Source: Bradyrhizobium aeschynomenes
GTDB taxonomy: Bacteria > Pseudomonadota > Alphaproteobacteria > Rhizobiales > Xanthobacteraceae
Assembly: GCF_013178945.1 (NCBI RefSeq)
Contig: NZ_JABFDM010000018.1
Span: 1 to 64,000, forward strand
Direction: 5' to 3'
DNA length: 64,000 nucleotides
The position numbers and the translations under genes are program-made. Shown piece by piece: positions 43,789 through 52,560 of this stretch (the stretch's first letter is position 1; each line of letters opens with the position of its first letter). Below the pieces are notes generated by a model. It did no database searches and was not told where the DNA came from. It saw only the letters and a program-made list of their open reading frames with translations.

Positions 43789-44421
43789 CTACTTTCCGTA
43801 GGCTCCCTGGTAACGGCCCGCACGGATGCTCGCCAGGATCTCCGCCTCCCGCTGCTCCTGCGCGCGTGTCATCTCCAACAGCAGCGCAGCGCGTTCCGGC
43901 GCGAAGGCAACGACGCCGTCGGCATCGCCCACCACGAGGTCGCCGGGCGCCACGACCATGCCGCCGATCGAGACCGGCTCGTTGATGGTGCCCGGCCCGT
44001 TCTTGTAGGGGCCGCGATGGTTGGCGGCGCGCGCGAACACCGGAAACGGCGACGACATCAGCACGGCGGAGTCGCGGATGGCGCCGTCGAGCACGATTCC
44101 TGCCGCGCCGCGTTGCTCGGCGATCGCGGCGATGATCTCGCCGACGAGGGCGCGCGTCTCGTCGCCGCCGCCATTGATCACGAGCACATCGCCGGGCTTG
44201 ATCAGATCGAGCGCGCGATGGACGAACAGATTGTCTCCGGGCGTGGTGTCGACCGTGAGCGCGATCCCGGCCATGGGCGTTCCCTTGTAGAACGGCTTGA
44301 GGCCGATCGCGCCCGGCAAACGCTCGAGATTGTCGCTGATCACGGCCGTCGGGATCTGCCTGAAGGCGGCAATCAGGCCGGGATCGACTGCCGCAACCGG
44401 CGGCCGTTCGGTGTCACTCAT
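43789..44421 (-). CDS. RraA-like / 4-hydroxy-4-methyl-2-oxoglutarate aldolase family protein
   Basis: A 210-residue protein of the RraA fold, shared by the RNase E inhibitor RraA and by HMG/CHA aldolases that split pyruvate from 4-carboxy-4-hydroxy-2-oxoadipate in aromatic degradation. Conserved pieces: GDVLVINGGGDETRALVGE (glycine loop), and GIVLDGAIRDSA with the Arg-Asp pair that binds Mg2+ and pyruvate in the aldolases. It is divergent from a LysR gene and close to an aromatic-type aldehyde dehydrogenase, so an aldolase role is more likely than RNase control, though unproven. Confidence 0.8.
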   Translation of the reverse strand: MSDTERPPVAAVDPGLIAAFRQIPTAVISDNLERLPGAIGLKPFYKGTPMAGIALTVDTTPGDNLFVHRALDLIKPGDVLVINGGGDETRALVGEIIAAIAEQRGAAGIVLDGAIRDSAVLMSSPFPVFARAANHRGPYKNGPGTINEPVSIGGMVVAPGDLVVGDADGVVAFAPERAALLLEMTRAQEQREAEILASIRAGRYQGAYGK

Positions 44422-44504
44422 TGTCGCTCTCCTCGATGCGTGCCGTCGGATGGCTGCATGGGCACCGGTGTAGGACTCGCGCCAAATTCAGAAAACAGAT
44501 AAAT

Positions 44505-44521
44505 GATGATGTCATATCATC
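44505..44521. promoter_or_regulatory. Candidate LysR operator
   Basis: GATGAT-GTCAT-ATCATC is a perfect six-base inverted repeat with a five-base spacer inside the 117-base divergent spacer between the RraA-like and LysR genes. It fits the T-N11-A dyad expected for LysR-type regulators and ends 17 bases before the LysR start, so it probably mediates autoregulation and control of the divergent gene. Confidence 0.6.
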
Positions 44522-44538
44522 GCTTTTGAGAATGTCTC

Positions 44539-45438
44539 ATGATCACGCTGAAGCAGCTCGAGGCGCTGCATTGGATCGCGGAGCTCGGTACTTTCGAGCG
44601 CGCCGCGGCGAAGCTCAACACGACGCAGTCGGCGATCTCCAAGAGGGTCCAGGAGCTGGAAGCGTCCGCGCGCGTGCCGCTGTTCGACCGCCGCCAGCGC
44701 GGTGCCCGCCTGACCGAGCGGGGTGAGGAGATCCTCGCTTTGGGCCGTCAGATGCTGACGCTGCAGGAGCAGATCCTGGCGCTGAGGGACGGACGACAGT
44801 CCCCAGCCCGCCGGCTGCGCCTCGGCGCCACGGAACTGTCGGCGCTGACCTGGTTGCCGCGCCTCGTCTCGGCCATTCGGGAGCAGCATCCTGCCGTGGT
44901 GATCGAGCCTGAAGTGGAGACCACCCGCACGCTCTACGATCGCCTGTTAGAAGGCAGCATCGACCTGATCGTGGTTCCCGAGGTGTTTTCCGACCCGGAT
45001 GTGACCTCGGTCAGGCTCGCGGAGGTGCAGAACGTCTGGACCGCGCGCCCCGGTCTGGTTCGGTCGCGTCGCCCGCTCGGATTCGAGGAGCTCGGCGAGT
45101 ATACCCTTCTGATGCAGGGGCGCCGCTCCGGGCAGGGGCTCTACATCAATCGATGGCTGACGGCGAACGGCGTCGCCTTCAAGCGTGCGATTACGGTCGA
45201 CAATCTCACCGCTCTCGTCGGTCTCGCCGTGGCCGGCCTCGGCATCAGCTACCTTCCGCAACGTTGCTTCCGGCCACTTTTTGCCGAGGGAAAGTTGGCC
45301 GTCGTGCCGGTCAGGCCGGCGCTTCCCGCCGTGCCGTATTCGGCGATGTATCGCAACGACAGGCCCTCGGCGCTGACGGCCGTCGTGGCCGAACTGGCGC
45401 GCAGGACCTGCGACTTCAGCCGCCAGCTACAGGGCTAG
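44539..45438 (+). CDS. LysR-family transcriptional regulator
   Basis: A 299-residue LysR-type regulator. The winged HTH is at the N-terminus (LKQLEALHWIAELGTFERAA, then TTQSAISKRVQELE), followed by the linker helix and a substrate-binding domain (LRLGATELSALTWLPRLVSA to the end). It is divergent from the RraA-like gene and most likely controls it. The effector is unknown. The stop is followed by the tandem hairpin repeat at 45440. Confidence 0.9.
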   Translation: MITLKQLEALHWIAELGTFERAAAKLNTTQSAISKRVQELEASARVPLFDRRQRGARLTERGEEILALGRQMLTLQEQILALRDGRQSPARRLRLGATELSALTWLPRLVSAIREQHPAVVIEPEVETTRTLYDRLLEGSIDLIVVPEVFSDPDVTSVRLAEVQNVWTARPGLVRSRRPLGFEELGEYTLLMQGRRSGQGLYINRWLTANGVAFKRAITVDNLTALVGLAVAGLGISYLPQRCFRPLFAEGKLAVVPVRPALPAVPYSAMYRNDRPSALTAVVAELARRTCDFSRQLQG

Positions 45439-45439
45439 A

Positions 45440-45534
45440 GCATGATCCGGAAAGTGCGCAGCGGTTTTCCGGAAAGATCATGCGCAAACAACAACCTCAA
45501 GCGCGACGACAAATCATCCTGATGTCATCGCGCT
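45440..45534. repeat. Rhizobial palindromic repeat, two tandem hairpins
   Basis: The first hairpin is GCATGATC (45440-45447) with GATCATGC (45476-45483), extended by CCGGAAA/TTTCCGG. The second is AGCGCGACGA (45500-45509) with TCATCGCGCT (45525-45534), which has one mismatch. The sequence is close to a palindromic repeat I recognise from many Bradyrhizobium and Rhodopseudomonas spacers. It starts two bases after the LysR stop and may end its transcript. Confidence 0.65.
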
Positions 45535-45666
45535 CGAGAGCTTCGGAAGAGACATCACTTTTTGGAATGGGCCGAGAAGCATTTTTATCCCTTTTCATCG
45601 CAGTCGGCCGAAGCGAGGCTGCGGCCCGCTGCACCATGCAGAAAATGACGACGAGGAGAGGCTTTG

Positions 45667-46575
45667 ATGCGCCGATGGGGATGCGTACTGACACTGGTTC
45701 TGGCGGCCAATTCCGCCGGCGCCGAGGAGTTGAGCGGCACGCTGCAGAAGATCAAGGATACCGGCAAGATCGCGGTCGCCTTCCAGGAAGCGGCGGTGCC
45801 CTTCAGCTATCTCGACGGCAACCAGAAGCCGGTGGGCTACGCGCTCGACATCTGTGCGCGGATCGCCGACGCCGTGAAGCGGGAGCTCGGGCTGCCCAAC
45901 CTCGTGGTCGAGACCGTTCCGGTCACCTCGTCCACCCGCATTCCGCTGATGACCAACGGCACCATTGACCTTCTCTGCGCCTCCACCACCAACAACGCGG
46001 AGCGCCAGAAGCTCGTCACCTTCACCAACACGCATTTTCTCAGCGCAACGCGCTTTGCCGCCAAGGCGTCGAGCTCGCTGCGGCGGATCGACGATCTGAA
46101 GGGCAAAACGGCCGTTGCGATCGCAGGGTCGACCAACATCGCGCAACTGAACAAGGTCAATGTCGAGCGCAAGCTCGGGATCACCATCGTTCCGGCCAAG
46201 GACCAGGCCGAGGCGTTCCTGATGCTCGAGACCGACCGGGCCCAGGCCTATGTGCTCGACGACGTCCAGCTCGCGGTCGCGATCGCGCGCTCCAAGGAGC
46301 CGGCCGCCTATGTCATCAGCGAAGATGCGTTCTCCAAGGCCGAGCCATTCGGCATCATGCTGCGCAAGGATGATGCCCCGTTCAAGGCCATCGCCGACCG
46401 CGTCACGGCCGAGCTGTATCAGAGCCCGGAGATCGAAAAGCTCTACAAGACATGGTTCGAATCGCCGGTGCCGCCGACCGGGACCAACTTCAACTATCCG
46501 ATGACGGCTGCGTTGCGCGCTGCGTTCAAGAAGCCCAGCAGCAGTCCCGATCCGGATGCCTATGCAGCCGAATGA
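45667..46575 (+). CDS. Polar amino-acid ABC transporter substrate-binding protein
   Basis: A 302-residue periplasmic protein of the SBP_bac_3 family (glutamate/aspartate GltI type). The signal peptide is short (RRWGCVLTLVLAANSAGA). The mature part begins GTLQKIKDTGKIAVAFQ, with SYLDGNQKPVGYALDIC and DLLCASTTNNAERQKLV, where ligand-binding Arg and Thr are expected. AGGAGAG lies six bases before the ATG. No permease or ATPase gene follows, so it is an orphan that uses another transporter or a sensor. Regulation by the LysR gene upstream is possible, but the tandem hairpin repeat lies between them. Confidence 0.88.
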   Translation: MRRWGCVLTLVLAANSAGAEELSGTLQKIKDTGKIAVAFQEAAVPFSYLDGNQKPVGYALDICARIADAVKRELGLPNLVVETVPVTSSTRIPLMTNGTIDLLCASTTNNAERQKLVTFTNTHFLSATRFAAKASSSLRRIDDLKGKTAVAIAGSTNIAQLNKVNVERKLGITIVPAKDQAEAFLMLETDRAQAYVLDDVQLAVAIARSKEPAAYVISEDAFSKAEPFGIMLRKDDAPFKAIADRVTAELYQSPEIEKLYKTWFESPVPPTGTNFNYPMTAALRAAFKKPSSSPDPDAYAAE

Positions 46576-46636
46576 AGCCACGGATCGCGTCGGCTGATCC
46601 AGGCCGCCGGCGGAAATTCGCCGGCGGCGCGCAAGT

Positions 46637-47662
46637 CTACTGGCGCGCGGCGGTGAGCTGCTGCCGGTAGCGTTCGGCGTCCCAGTTGAGCAGCATCTGC
46701 TCGTGTTGCGACGACAGGTAGCGGACGTCGGCTGACAGCGGCAGGCGGCTCGTCACGAGCGCGAGGCAGCTCAGCATGGCCTCCGCGCCGGGGCTTGCAT
46801 CGTTGCGGATGATGGCGCCGAGACCCGGCGCCAACGCCGCAACGGGCGCGGGGAGGCCGGTTGCCTCTGTGCGGGCGAGCATCGTAACGAGGCTCTGGGC
46901 GTCTTCGATCGTCGGCAGGCCCGGGCCGAGAAAGACGACGTGGTCCGGATACAGCGAGCCGCCGGTTGCGACGGCGCGGCTGAACGGATCGGTGGCGATG
47001 CCGTGGCACTCGGCATCCCGCGGCAGGCGATAAGCGGTGCCGGCGCAGAGACGGCGCAACGCCGCTTCGTCCGCGGCCGGTGCCGGGCGTACCGGCAAGG
47101 CGAGCCTGCTCTCCACGTCGTGGACCAGCGCCTCGGCCGCGTCGCAGGTCTCTGCGCCAACGACGAGGCCGTGATTGCCCAGGATCAGCACGTCGGCGCG
47201 ATCACGCGCCACGATGTCACTGACCGCGCGCGCCAGCGGCAGGCCGGGATGGACATAATCGAGATACCGCCAGGCAAGGCCATCGAGCCGCGTCGCGAAT
47301 GCGTCGCGGGCATCGCCCCGCGCGGCCCAGGCAACGGTGTTGACGGCATGGACATGCAGCACCACGCGGTGCGGCAGCAGCGCATGCAGCGAGGTCTCGA
47401 TCGAGGCGCGCAACGGGCCGGGCGCGGCGAGCGGAATGCGCTCGTCGTCGCGGGCGAGCGCCTCGCGCGCGGCCGGCAGCAGCACCGGTACGAAGATGTC
47501 TTTCTCATTGGCATCGGACAGCCAGGTGCCGGAGGCCTTCACCCAGAGGACGTCGTCGTCCTTGACCGACGAGTTGCCGCCGGCGCCCTGCACCAGCAGC
47601 ATGTTGCGGCCGACCCGCGCCGACATCCGGCGCAAATCATCGAGCTCGGCGGGCTCACGCAT
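46637..47662 (-). CDS. Class II aldolase/adducin family protein
   Basis: A 341-residue member of the class II aldolase family, zinc enzymes that split or make C-C bonds of phosphorylated sugars (FucA, AraD, RhaD). The glycine-rich start VQGAGGNSSVKDDDVLWVKA binds phosphate, E89 is the likely acid/base, and H103, H105 and H164 (LHVHAVNT, GNHGL) are the metal ligands. It is longer than FucA (about 215) and resembles the N-terminal domain of RhaD/SDR fusions. I start at the ATG at 47662, six bases after AGGAGA. It is the third gene of the leftward operon with a HAD hydrolase and an FGGY kinase. Confidence 0.82.
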   Translation of the reverse strand: MREPAELDDLRRMSARVGRNMLLVQGAGGNSSVKDDDVLWVKASGTWLSDANEKDIFVPVLLPAAREALARDDERIPLAAPGPLRASIETSLHALLPHRVVLHVHAVNTVAWAARGDARDAFATRLDGLAWRYLDYVHPGLPLARAVSDIVARDRADVLILGNHGLVVGAETCDAAEALVHDVESRLALPVRPAPAADEAALRRLCAGTAYRLPRDAECHGIATDPFSRAVATGGSLYPDHVVFLGPGLPTIEDAQSLVTMLARTEATGLPAPVAALAPGLGAIIRNDASPGAEAMLSCLALVTSRLPLSADVRYLSSQHEQMLLNWDAERYRQQLTAARQ

Positions 47663-47676
47663 CTCGCTTCTCCTCA

Positions 47677-48546
47677 TCACCAGCAAAGCTGCTGCATCGT
47701 CCAGTTCGGCATGCGGCCGGGCGAGGCCGCGAGCTTTCGCGTCGCGGCGGCCAGATCGGGCGCGCCGGCGAGGGTGGTGCGATGGACGCCATCGGCGAGC
47801 AGCAGCGTCTGCAGGCCCACGGCGCGCGCGCCGGCGACGTCGTGGTCGAGCGAGTCGCCGATCATCAGCACGCGGTGGGGATCAGGCTGGCCGAGCTGCT
47901 CCAGCGCCGCCGCAAAGATCGGCCGGTGCGGCTTGCCGACGAAGCTCACGGCGCCGCCCAGCCACTCATACGCGCGTGCGAGCGTGCCGGGGGCGGGGAC
48001 GAGGCCGGTCGTGCCGAACATCATCAGGTCGGGATTGGCACAGATCATCGGGACCTGCCGCGCCGCTGCCCGCGTCAACGGCTCGCGCCAGAGGTCGGGC
48101 TCGGCAAGGTCCTCGTCGAGGCCGCCGAGCAGGATGAAGTCGGCATCGCGCGTGTCCTGCACGAGCGCGAGGTCGAGGCCCTCGACCAGGGAGCGATCGT
48201 CGCCGCGCGTGATCAGGAAGCAGGAATTGCCGCAATCGGTGAACGGCGCGCGGGTGCGGTCGCGCAGGCCCGTCCAGGTCACCTCGCCCGAGGTGAGGAT
48301 GCCGTCATAGGCCGCGCGCGGCAGGCCGAGTTGCGCGAGACGCGCGGCATTCGGGCTCGCGCGCTTGCCGGAGTTCGACAGCACGAGGATATGCTTGCCG
48401 GCTTGGCGCAGCTTGACGACGCAATCGCGTGCGGCCGGGAACACCGTGCGGCCGTCATGCAGCGTGCCCCATTGGTCGAGCAGCACGTGATCGAACCTGT
48501 CGGCGATGGCGGAGAGGCCGCTGATGTCGCATGCCGCGGCGGTCAT
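47677..48546 (-). CDS. HAD-superfamily class IIA hydrolase
   Basis: A 289-residue haloacid-dehalogenase-type phosphatase (NagD-like class IIA, TIGR01459-type). The first motif is DHVLLDQWGTLHDG, where Asp is the nucleophile; note that the usual DxD second Asp is a Trp-Gly pair (D-Q-W-G), as in part of this subfamily. Motif II is LVLSNSGKRA, and motifs III/IV are FVGKPHRPIF and VLMIGDSLDHDVAGA. It overlaps the upstream kinase by ATGA. It may remove phosphate from a sugar-phosphate side product. Substrate unknown. Confidence 0.85.
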   Translation of the reverse strand: MTAAACDISGLSAIADRFDHVLLDQWGTLHDGRTVFPAARDCVVKLRQAGKHILVLSNSGKRASPNAARLAQLGLPRAAYDGILTSGEVTWTGLRDRTRAPFTDCGNSCFLITRGDDRSLVEGLDLALVQDTRDADFILLGGLDEDLAEPDLWREPLTRAAARQVPMICANPDLMMFGTTGLVPAPGTLARAYEWLGGAVSFVGKPHRPIFAAALEQLGQPDPHRVLMIGDSLDHDVAGARAVGLQTLLLADGVHRTTLAGAPDLAAATRKLAASPGRMPNWTMQQLCW

Positions 48547-49817
48547 TGCGGTGGCCCCTGCAAAGCGAGCAGCGCCGTGCCGTAGCTGGCCTCGGTCTGC
48601 GCGGCGACGCTGACGGGCACGCCGAGCTTGCGCGCCCGAATGCCCGTCCAGCCGTCGTTCTTCGCGCCGCCGCCGATGCTGATCACGCGCCGCAGCGCCG
48701 GCGCGCCGAGGTCCTGCAGACGGCGATAGGCCAGCGCCTCGACACCAGCGATGCCTTCGAGCAGCGCCTGGAAGAAGCGGTGATCCTCGGCCGGCCGCGG
48801 CGTGATCTTTGGCGTGAGATTGGGATCTGCGATGGGGAAGCGCTCGCCGGCTTTCGGCAGCGGGTAATAATCGAGCCCGGTCGGCTCGTCGGGGCGCAGC
48901 AGCGGTGTCATGCGATCCATGTCGTCGGTCGAGAAATGCGCCAGCAGCGCGGCGCCGCCGGAATTCGATGCGCCGCCGGCGAGCCATTTGTCGCCGAGAC
49001 GGTGCGAGTACACGCCCTGGCCGGCGGCGAAGATCGGCTGCGTCGCGATCAGCTTGACTACCAGCGTGGTGCCGAGCGAGGTCACGGCATCGCCGGGCTG
49101 ATCGGCGCCGGTGGCGATGAAGGCCGCGACGCCGTCGGTGGTGCCGGCCACAATGCGGGCTGACGACGCGAGCCCGAGCGCGCGCGCAATCGACGGATCG
49201 ACGTCAGCGAACGGCGTGCCCGGCACCAGAATGGCCGGCAGCACCTCCGGCGCGATGCCGAGCTTGTCGAGCCAGAGGGGCCAGCGGCGCTTGACAGGAT
49301 CATAGCCGAGCTTGAGCGCGTTGTTCTCGTCGCTGGTGCCGTGACGGCCGGCGAGGCGTCCCGCGATCCAGTCGGCCTGGTGCACCGCGCGGCGCGCGCC
49401 GCTGGCCGCGGCGCGGAGGTGCAGCAGCTTGGCGAGTGCGCTGCTCGCACCATGCGCGCCGCTCTCGGGCGGCGCGACCGCAGCGATGCGCCGGGCCTCA
49501 TCGACGGCGCGCGCGTCGTTGTACATCAGGCCAGGCGAGCAGGGGCGCCCGTCGTCATCGATCAGCAGCAGCGTGCCCGACGTGCCGTCGACCGCGATGC
49601 GCGCGACCGCGCCGAGATCGACGCGCGCGCCGAGCTTGCTGAGCGCCGCGGTCGTCGCCTGCCACCACAGCTCCGGATCCTGGTCGATGCCTGCGCCATC
49701 CTGACGCGGGGCGGCCAGCGCAACGGCGGCTGCGCCCTTCACAGCTCCACGCGGATCGATCGCGCACGCGCGCACGCCGCTGGTTCCCACGTCGATGCCG
49801 ACAAACAACTGCGTCAT
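48543..49817 (-). CDS. FGGY carbohydrate kinase, D-ribulokinase-like
   Basis: A 424-residue sugar kinase, short for the FGGY family (usually about 500). The N-terminal domain shows GIDVGTSGVRACAIDPRG and the IAVDGTSGTLLLID loop. The C-terminal domain has the phosphate-binding GTTDGVAAFIATG and VISIGGGAKNDGW. The short length and the PLPKAGERFPIADPNL block resemble the plant/cyanobacterial D-ribulokinase type as I recall it, so D-ribulose or a related ketose is the likely substrate (inference). It begins a leftward operon and is divergent from the SorC-type regulator. The frame to 50144 is not the start; ATG 49817 fits the family. Confidence 0.82.
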   Translation of the reverse strand: MTQLFVGIDVGTSGVRACAIDPRGAVKGAAAVALAAPRQDGAGIDQDPELWWQATTAALSKLGARVDLGAVARIAVDGTSGTLLLIDDDGRPCSPGLMYNDARAVDEARRIAAVAPPESGAHGASSALAKLLHLRAAASGARRAVHQADWIAGRLAGRHGTSDENNALKLGYDPVKRRWPLWLDKLGIAPEVLPAILVPGTPFADVDPSIARALGLASSARIVAGTTDGVAAFIATGADQPGDAVTSLGTTLVVKLIATQPIFAAGQGVYSHRLGDKWLAGGASNSGGAALLAHFSTDDMDRMTPLLRPDEPTGLDYYPLPKAGERFPIADPNLTPKITPRPAEDHRFFQALLEGIAGVEALAYRRLQDLGAPALRRVISIGGGAKNDGWTGIRARKLGVPVSVAAQTEASYGTALLALQGPPQ

Positions 49818-49922
49818 GCGACCTCGTCTTCTGGTGCGCCGGCGAGCATTCCCAAGCCCGTGCGACCCGTCACGCCCTGACGCGCTGCAGCACGTTTGGG
49901 GGATTGACGGCCGGATCGCTGT

Positions 49923-49958
49923 CTGCAATTTTTTGCAAGGTGTGAAGAATTTTGCAAG
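49923..49958. promoter_or_regulatory. Candidate SorC-type operator repeats in a divergent promoter
   Basis: The 154-base spacer between the divergent FGGY kinase and regulator genes holds two direct repeats TTTTGCAAG (49931-49939 and 49950-49958), offset by 19 bases (about two helical turns), plus a related CTGCAA at 49922-49927. This is what a multimeric SorC/DeoR-type regulator would bind. The position allows control of both operons. Confidence 0.5.
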
Positions 49959-49971
49959 TAGGCATTCCAGC

Positions 49972-50988
49972 GTGACGACAGCTTCCGACAGGGCGCCCAT
50001 GGTGGACGGCGAGGCGTCGCTCGCGACACGCGCCGCGTGGCTGTATTTCGCGGCCGGGCTGACGCAGTCGGAGGTCGCCGACCGCCTCAACATCCAGAGC
50101 ACCAAGGCGCATCGGCTGATCGCGCGCGCCAGCCGCGAGGGCATGATCCGCGTCTTCGTCGAAGGGCCGGTCGCCGAGTGCGTCGCGCTGGAGAATGCGC
50201 TGGCCGATCGCTACGGCCTTGACTTCTGCCGCGTCGCTCCGGACCTGGGGGAGGGCGATCTGCCGCTGAAGGCGCTGGCGCTGGAGGGCGCGAGCTTCCT
50301 GCGCCAGGTGCTGGAGCGCGGCGACGACAAGATCATCGGCGTCGGCCACGGCCGCACGCTCGCGGCCGTCGTCGCGCAATTGCCGCAGACGCCCGCGCGC
50401 GGCGTGCAGTTCGTTTCGCTGCTCGGCGGGCTCACGCGCAAATTTGCGGCCAATCCGTTCGACGTGATTCATCGTCTCGCCGAGCGAACCGGCGCCGAAG
50501 CCTATCTGTTGCCCGTTCCCGTGTTCGCCAACTCGGTGGCCGACCGCCGCGTGCTGATGCAGCAGTTCGGCATATCGGACGTGTTCGCGCTGGCGCAGCA
50601 GGCCTCGCTGCTGTTCGTCGGCATCGGCCAGATCCACGCCGACGGCTTCCTGGTGTCGAGCGGCATGATCAAGCCCGACGAGGTCGTCGAGCTGAAGCGC
50701 GCCGGCGCCTGCGCCGATCTGCTCGGGCATTTCTTCAATGCGGACGGCAAGCTGCTCGATCTCGATCTGTCGGCGCGCGCCACCTCGATGGCGGCGCAAG
50801 ATCTCAAGAAACACCGCATCGTCGCCATCGGCGGCGGCGAGGCGAAGATCACGGCCCTGCGCGCGGTGCTGCGCAGCGGCTTTCTGAACGGCCTCATCAT
50901 CGACGAGGTGACCGCTCAGGCACTATCTACCGACAAGCCGGAGAAAACATCCGGTCACTCCAAAAACAAAAGTCGGAAGGGCAGGTAA
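49972..50988 (+). CDS. SorC/DeoR-family transcriptional regulator (EryD-like)
   Basis: A regulator of 329-338 residues. The N-terminal helix-turn-helix (TRAAWLYFAAGLTQSEVADRL, split as AAGLTQSEVADRLNIQ and KAHRLIARAS) is the SorC type, followed by the sugar-phosphate-binding domain with IIGVGHGRTLAAVVAQL and the FVGIGQIH and AIGGGEAK segments. Its pattern resembles EryD, the erythritol repressor of Brucella and rhizobia. Possible starts are GTG 49972 or ATG 49999 (AGGG five bases upstream). It leads the rightward operon (36 bases before the transporter) and likely represses both operons until a sugar-phosphate inducer binds. Confidence 0.85.
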   Translation: MTTASDRAPMVDGEASLATRAAWLYFAAGLTQSEVADRLNIQSTKAHRLIARASREGMIRVFVEGPVAECVALENALADRYGLDFCRVAPDLGEGDLPLKALALEGASFLRQVLERGDDKIIGVGHGRTLAAVVAQLPQTPARGVQFVSLLGGLTRKFAANPFDVIHRLAERTGAEAYLLPVPVFANSVADRRVLMQQFGISDVFALAQQASLLFVGIGQIHADGFLVSSGMIKPDEVVELKRAGACADLLGHFFNADGKLLDLDLSARATSMAAQDLKKHRIVAIGGGEAKITALRAVLRSGFLNGLIIDEVTAQALSTDKPEKTSGHSKNKSRKGR

Positions 50989-51024
50989 CGCGATCCATCT
51001 CTACAAAAACAAAGGGAGGGTAAC

Positions 51025-52464
51025 ATGTACGATCGTGAGAAGAATCTCTTTGCGTCCTACGCCGGCAAGCGCATCAGCCGGCGTGATCTGCTCGACGGTG
51101 CCGCCAAGCTCGGTATCGCCGGCGTGGCCGCCAACGCAGCCTTCGCCTCGGCGATGTCGAAGGCGATGGCCGCCGACTTCAACTGGAAGGCGCATAGCGG
51201 CAAGACCGTCAAGCTGCTGCTCAACAAGCATCCCTACGTCGATGCGATGATCGGCGACATCGAGGCGTTCAAGAGCCTGACCGGCATGAACGTCACCTAC
51301 GACATCTTCCCGGAGGACGTCTATTTCGACAAGGTGACCGCGGCGCTGTCGTCGAAGTCGGATCAGTACGACGCCTTCATGACCGGCGCCTACATGACCT
51401 GGACCTACGGTCCGGCGGGCTGGATCGAGGACCTCAACACCTACATCAAGGATCCCGCCAAGACCAATCCGGCGTTTGCCTGGGACGACGTGCTGCCGGG
51501 CCTGCGCTCCTCGACCGCCTGGGACGGCGTCGCCGGCTCCGAGCTCGGCTCGGGCAAGGCCAAGCAGTGGTGCATCCCGTGGGGCTACGAGCTCAACAAC
51601 GTCACCTACAACCGCAACATCTTCAACAAGGTCGGCGTCAAGCCGCCAACCAATCTCGACGACATGCTGGAGGTCGCCGCCAAGATCACCAAGGATGCCG
51701 GCGGTCCCTATGGCGTCGGCGTGCGCGGTTCGCGCTCGTGGGCGACCATCCATCCAGGCTTCCTCTCGGCCTACGCCAATTTCGGCCAGAAGGATTTCGT
51801 GATGGAAGGCGGCAAGCTCAAGGCCGCGATGAACACCAAAGCCTCCAAGGATTTCCACGAGAAGTGGGTCAGGATGATCCAGGGCTCGGGTCCGAAGAAC
51901 TGGTCGACCTACACCTGGTACCAGGTCGGCACTGATTTGGGCGCCGGTGCCTCCGGCATGATCTTCGACGCCGACATTCTCGGCTACTTCATGAACGGCG
52001 GCGAGAACAAGGAGCGCGGCAATCTCGGCTACGCGCCGTTCGCGGCCAATCCGGCCGCCAAGGCGCCGACACCGAACGTGTGGATCTGGTCGCTGGCGAT
52101 GTCGAGCTTCTCCAAGCAGAAGGATGCGGCCTGGACCTTCATGCAATGGGCGGCCTCGGTCGAGCACGACCTGTTCGGCGCGCGCAAGATGGACTTCGTG
52201 AACCCGGTTCGCACCTCCGTGTGGAAGGACAGCGAGTTCCGCGACCGCATCGCCAAGTCGTATCCGGGCTATCTCGAACAGCATGACCTCTCGGCGCCCG
52301 GAGCGAAGATCTACTTCACGGCGCAGCCGCTGTTCTTCGACCTCACGACGGAGTGGGCGGCGTCGCTGCAGAAGATGGTGGCCAAGGAGATCACCGTTGA
52401 CGAGGGCCTCGACAAGTTGGCCGAGAGCATCAACCGTCAGCTGAAGCAGGCCGGCCTCGGCTGA
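51025..52464 (+). CDS. Sugar ABC transporter substrate-binding protein (family 1)
   Basis: A 479-residue periplasmic binding protein of the SBP_bac_1 family, which binds sugars and polyols. The N-terminus has a long leader with a twin-arginine-like motif (SRRDLLDGAAKLGIAGVAA, then AMAADFNW). The mature part begins KTVKLLLNKHPYVDAMIGD, with the usual DIFPEDVYFDKVTAALSS and PWGYELNNVTYNRNIFNKVG. GGGAGGG is seven bases before the ATG. It follows the regulator by 36 bases and precedes two permeases and two ATPases, so it is the binding subunit of this importer. The ligand is likely a polyol or sugar. Confidence 0.9.
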   Translation: MYDREKNLFASYAGKRISRRDLLDGAAKLGIAGVAANAAFASAMSKAMAADFNWKAHSGKTVKLLLNKHPYVDAMIGDIEAFKSLTGMNVTYDIFPEDVYFDKVTAALSSKSDQYDAFMTGAYMTWTYGPAGWIEDLNTYIKDPAKTNPAFAWDDVLPGLRSSTAWDGVAGSELGSGKAKQWCIPWGYELNNVTYNRNIFNKVGVKPPTNLDDMLEVAAKITKDAGGPYGVGVRGSRSWATIHPGFLSAYANFGQKDFVMEGGKLKAAMNTKASKDFHEKWVRMIQGSGPKNWSTYTWYQVGTDLGAGASGMIFDADILGYFMNGGENKERGNLGYAPFAANPAAKAPTPNVWIWSLAMSSFSKQKDAAWTFMQWAASVEHDLFGARKMDFVNPVRTSVWKDSEFRDRIAKSYPGYLEQHDLSAPGAKIYFTAQPLFFDLTTEWAASLQKMVAKEITVDEGLDKLAESINRQLKQAGLG

Positions 52465-52560
52465 GGCCGCGCCGCATCTCCCATGGCCGCCTGTCGGCCC
52501 GGACGCTCCCCACAAGCGTCCGGGTCGGCCCTATCCCGCCACGATGTGATCACGCCTGTC

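Noticed and set aside
48547..48987. N-terminal extension of the HAD hydrolase to 436 residues
   Set aside because: The extension is a shadow of the FGGY kinase gene; the ATG at 48546 overlaps the kinase stop and begins right before the HAD motif.
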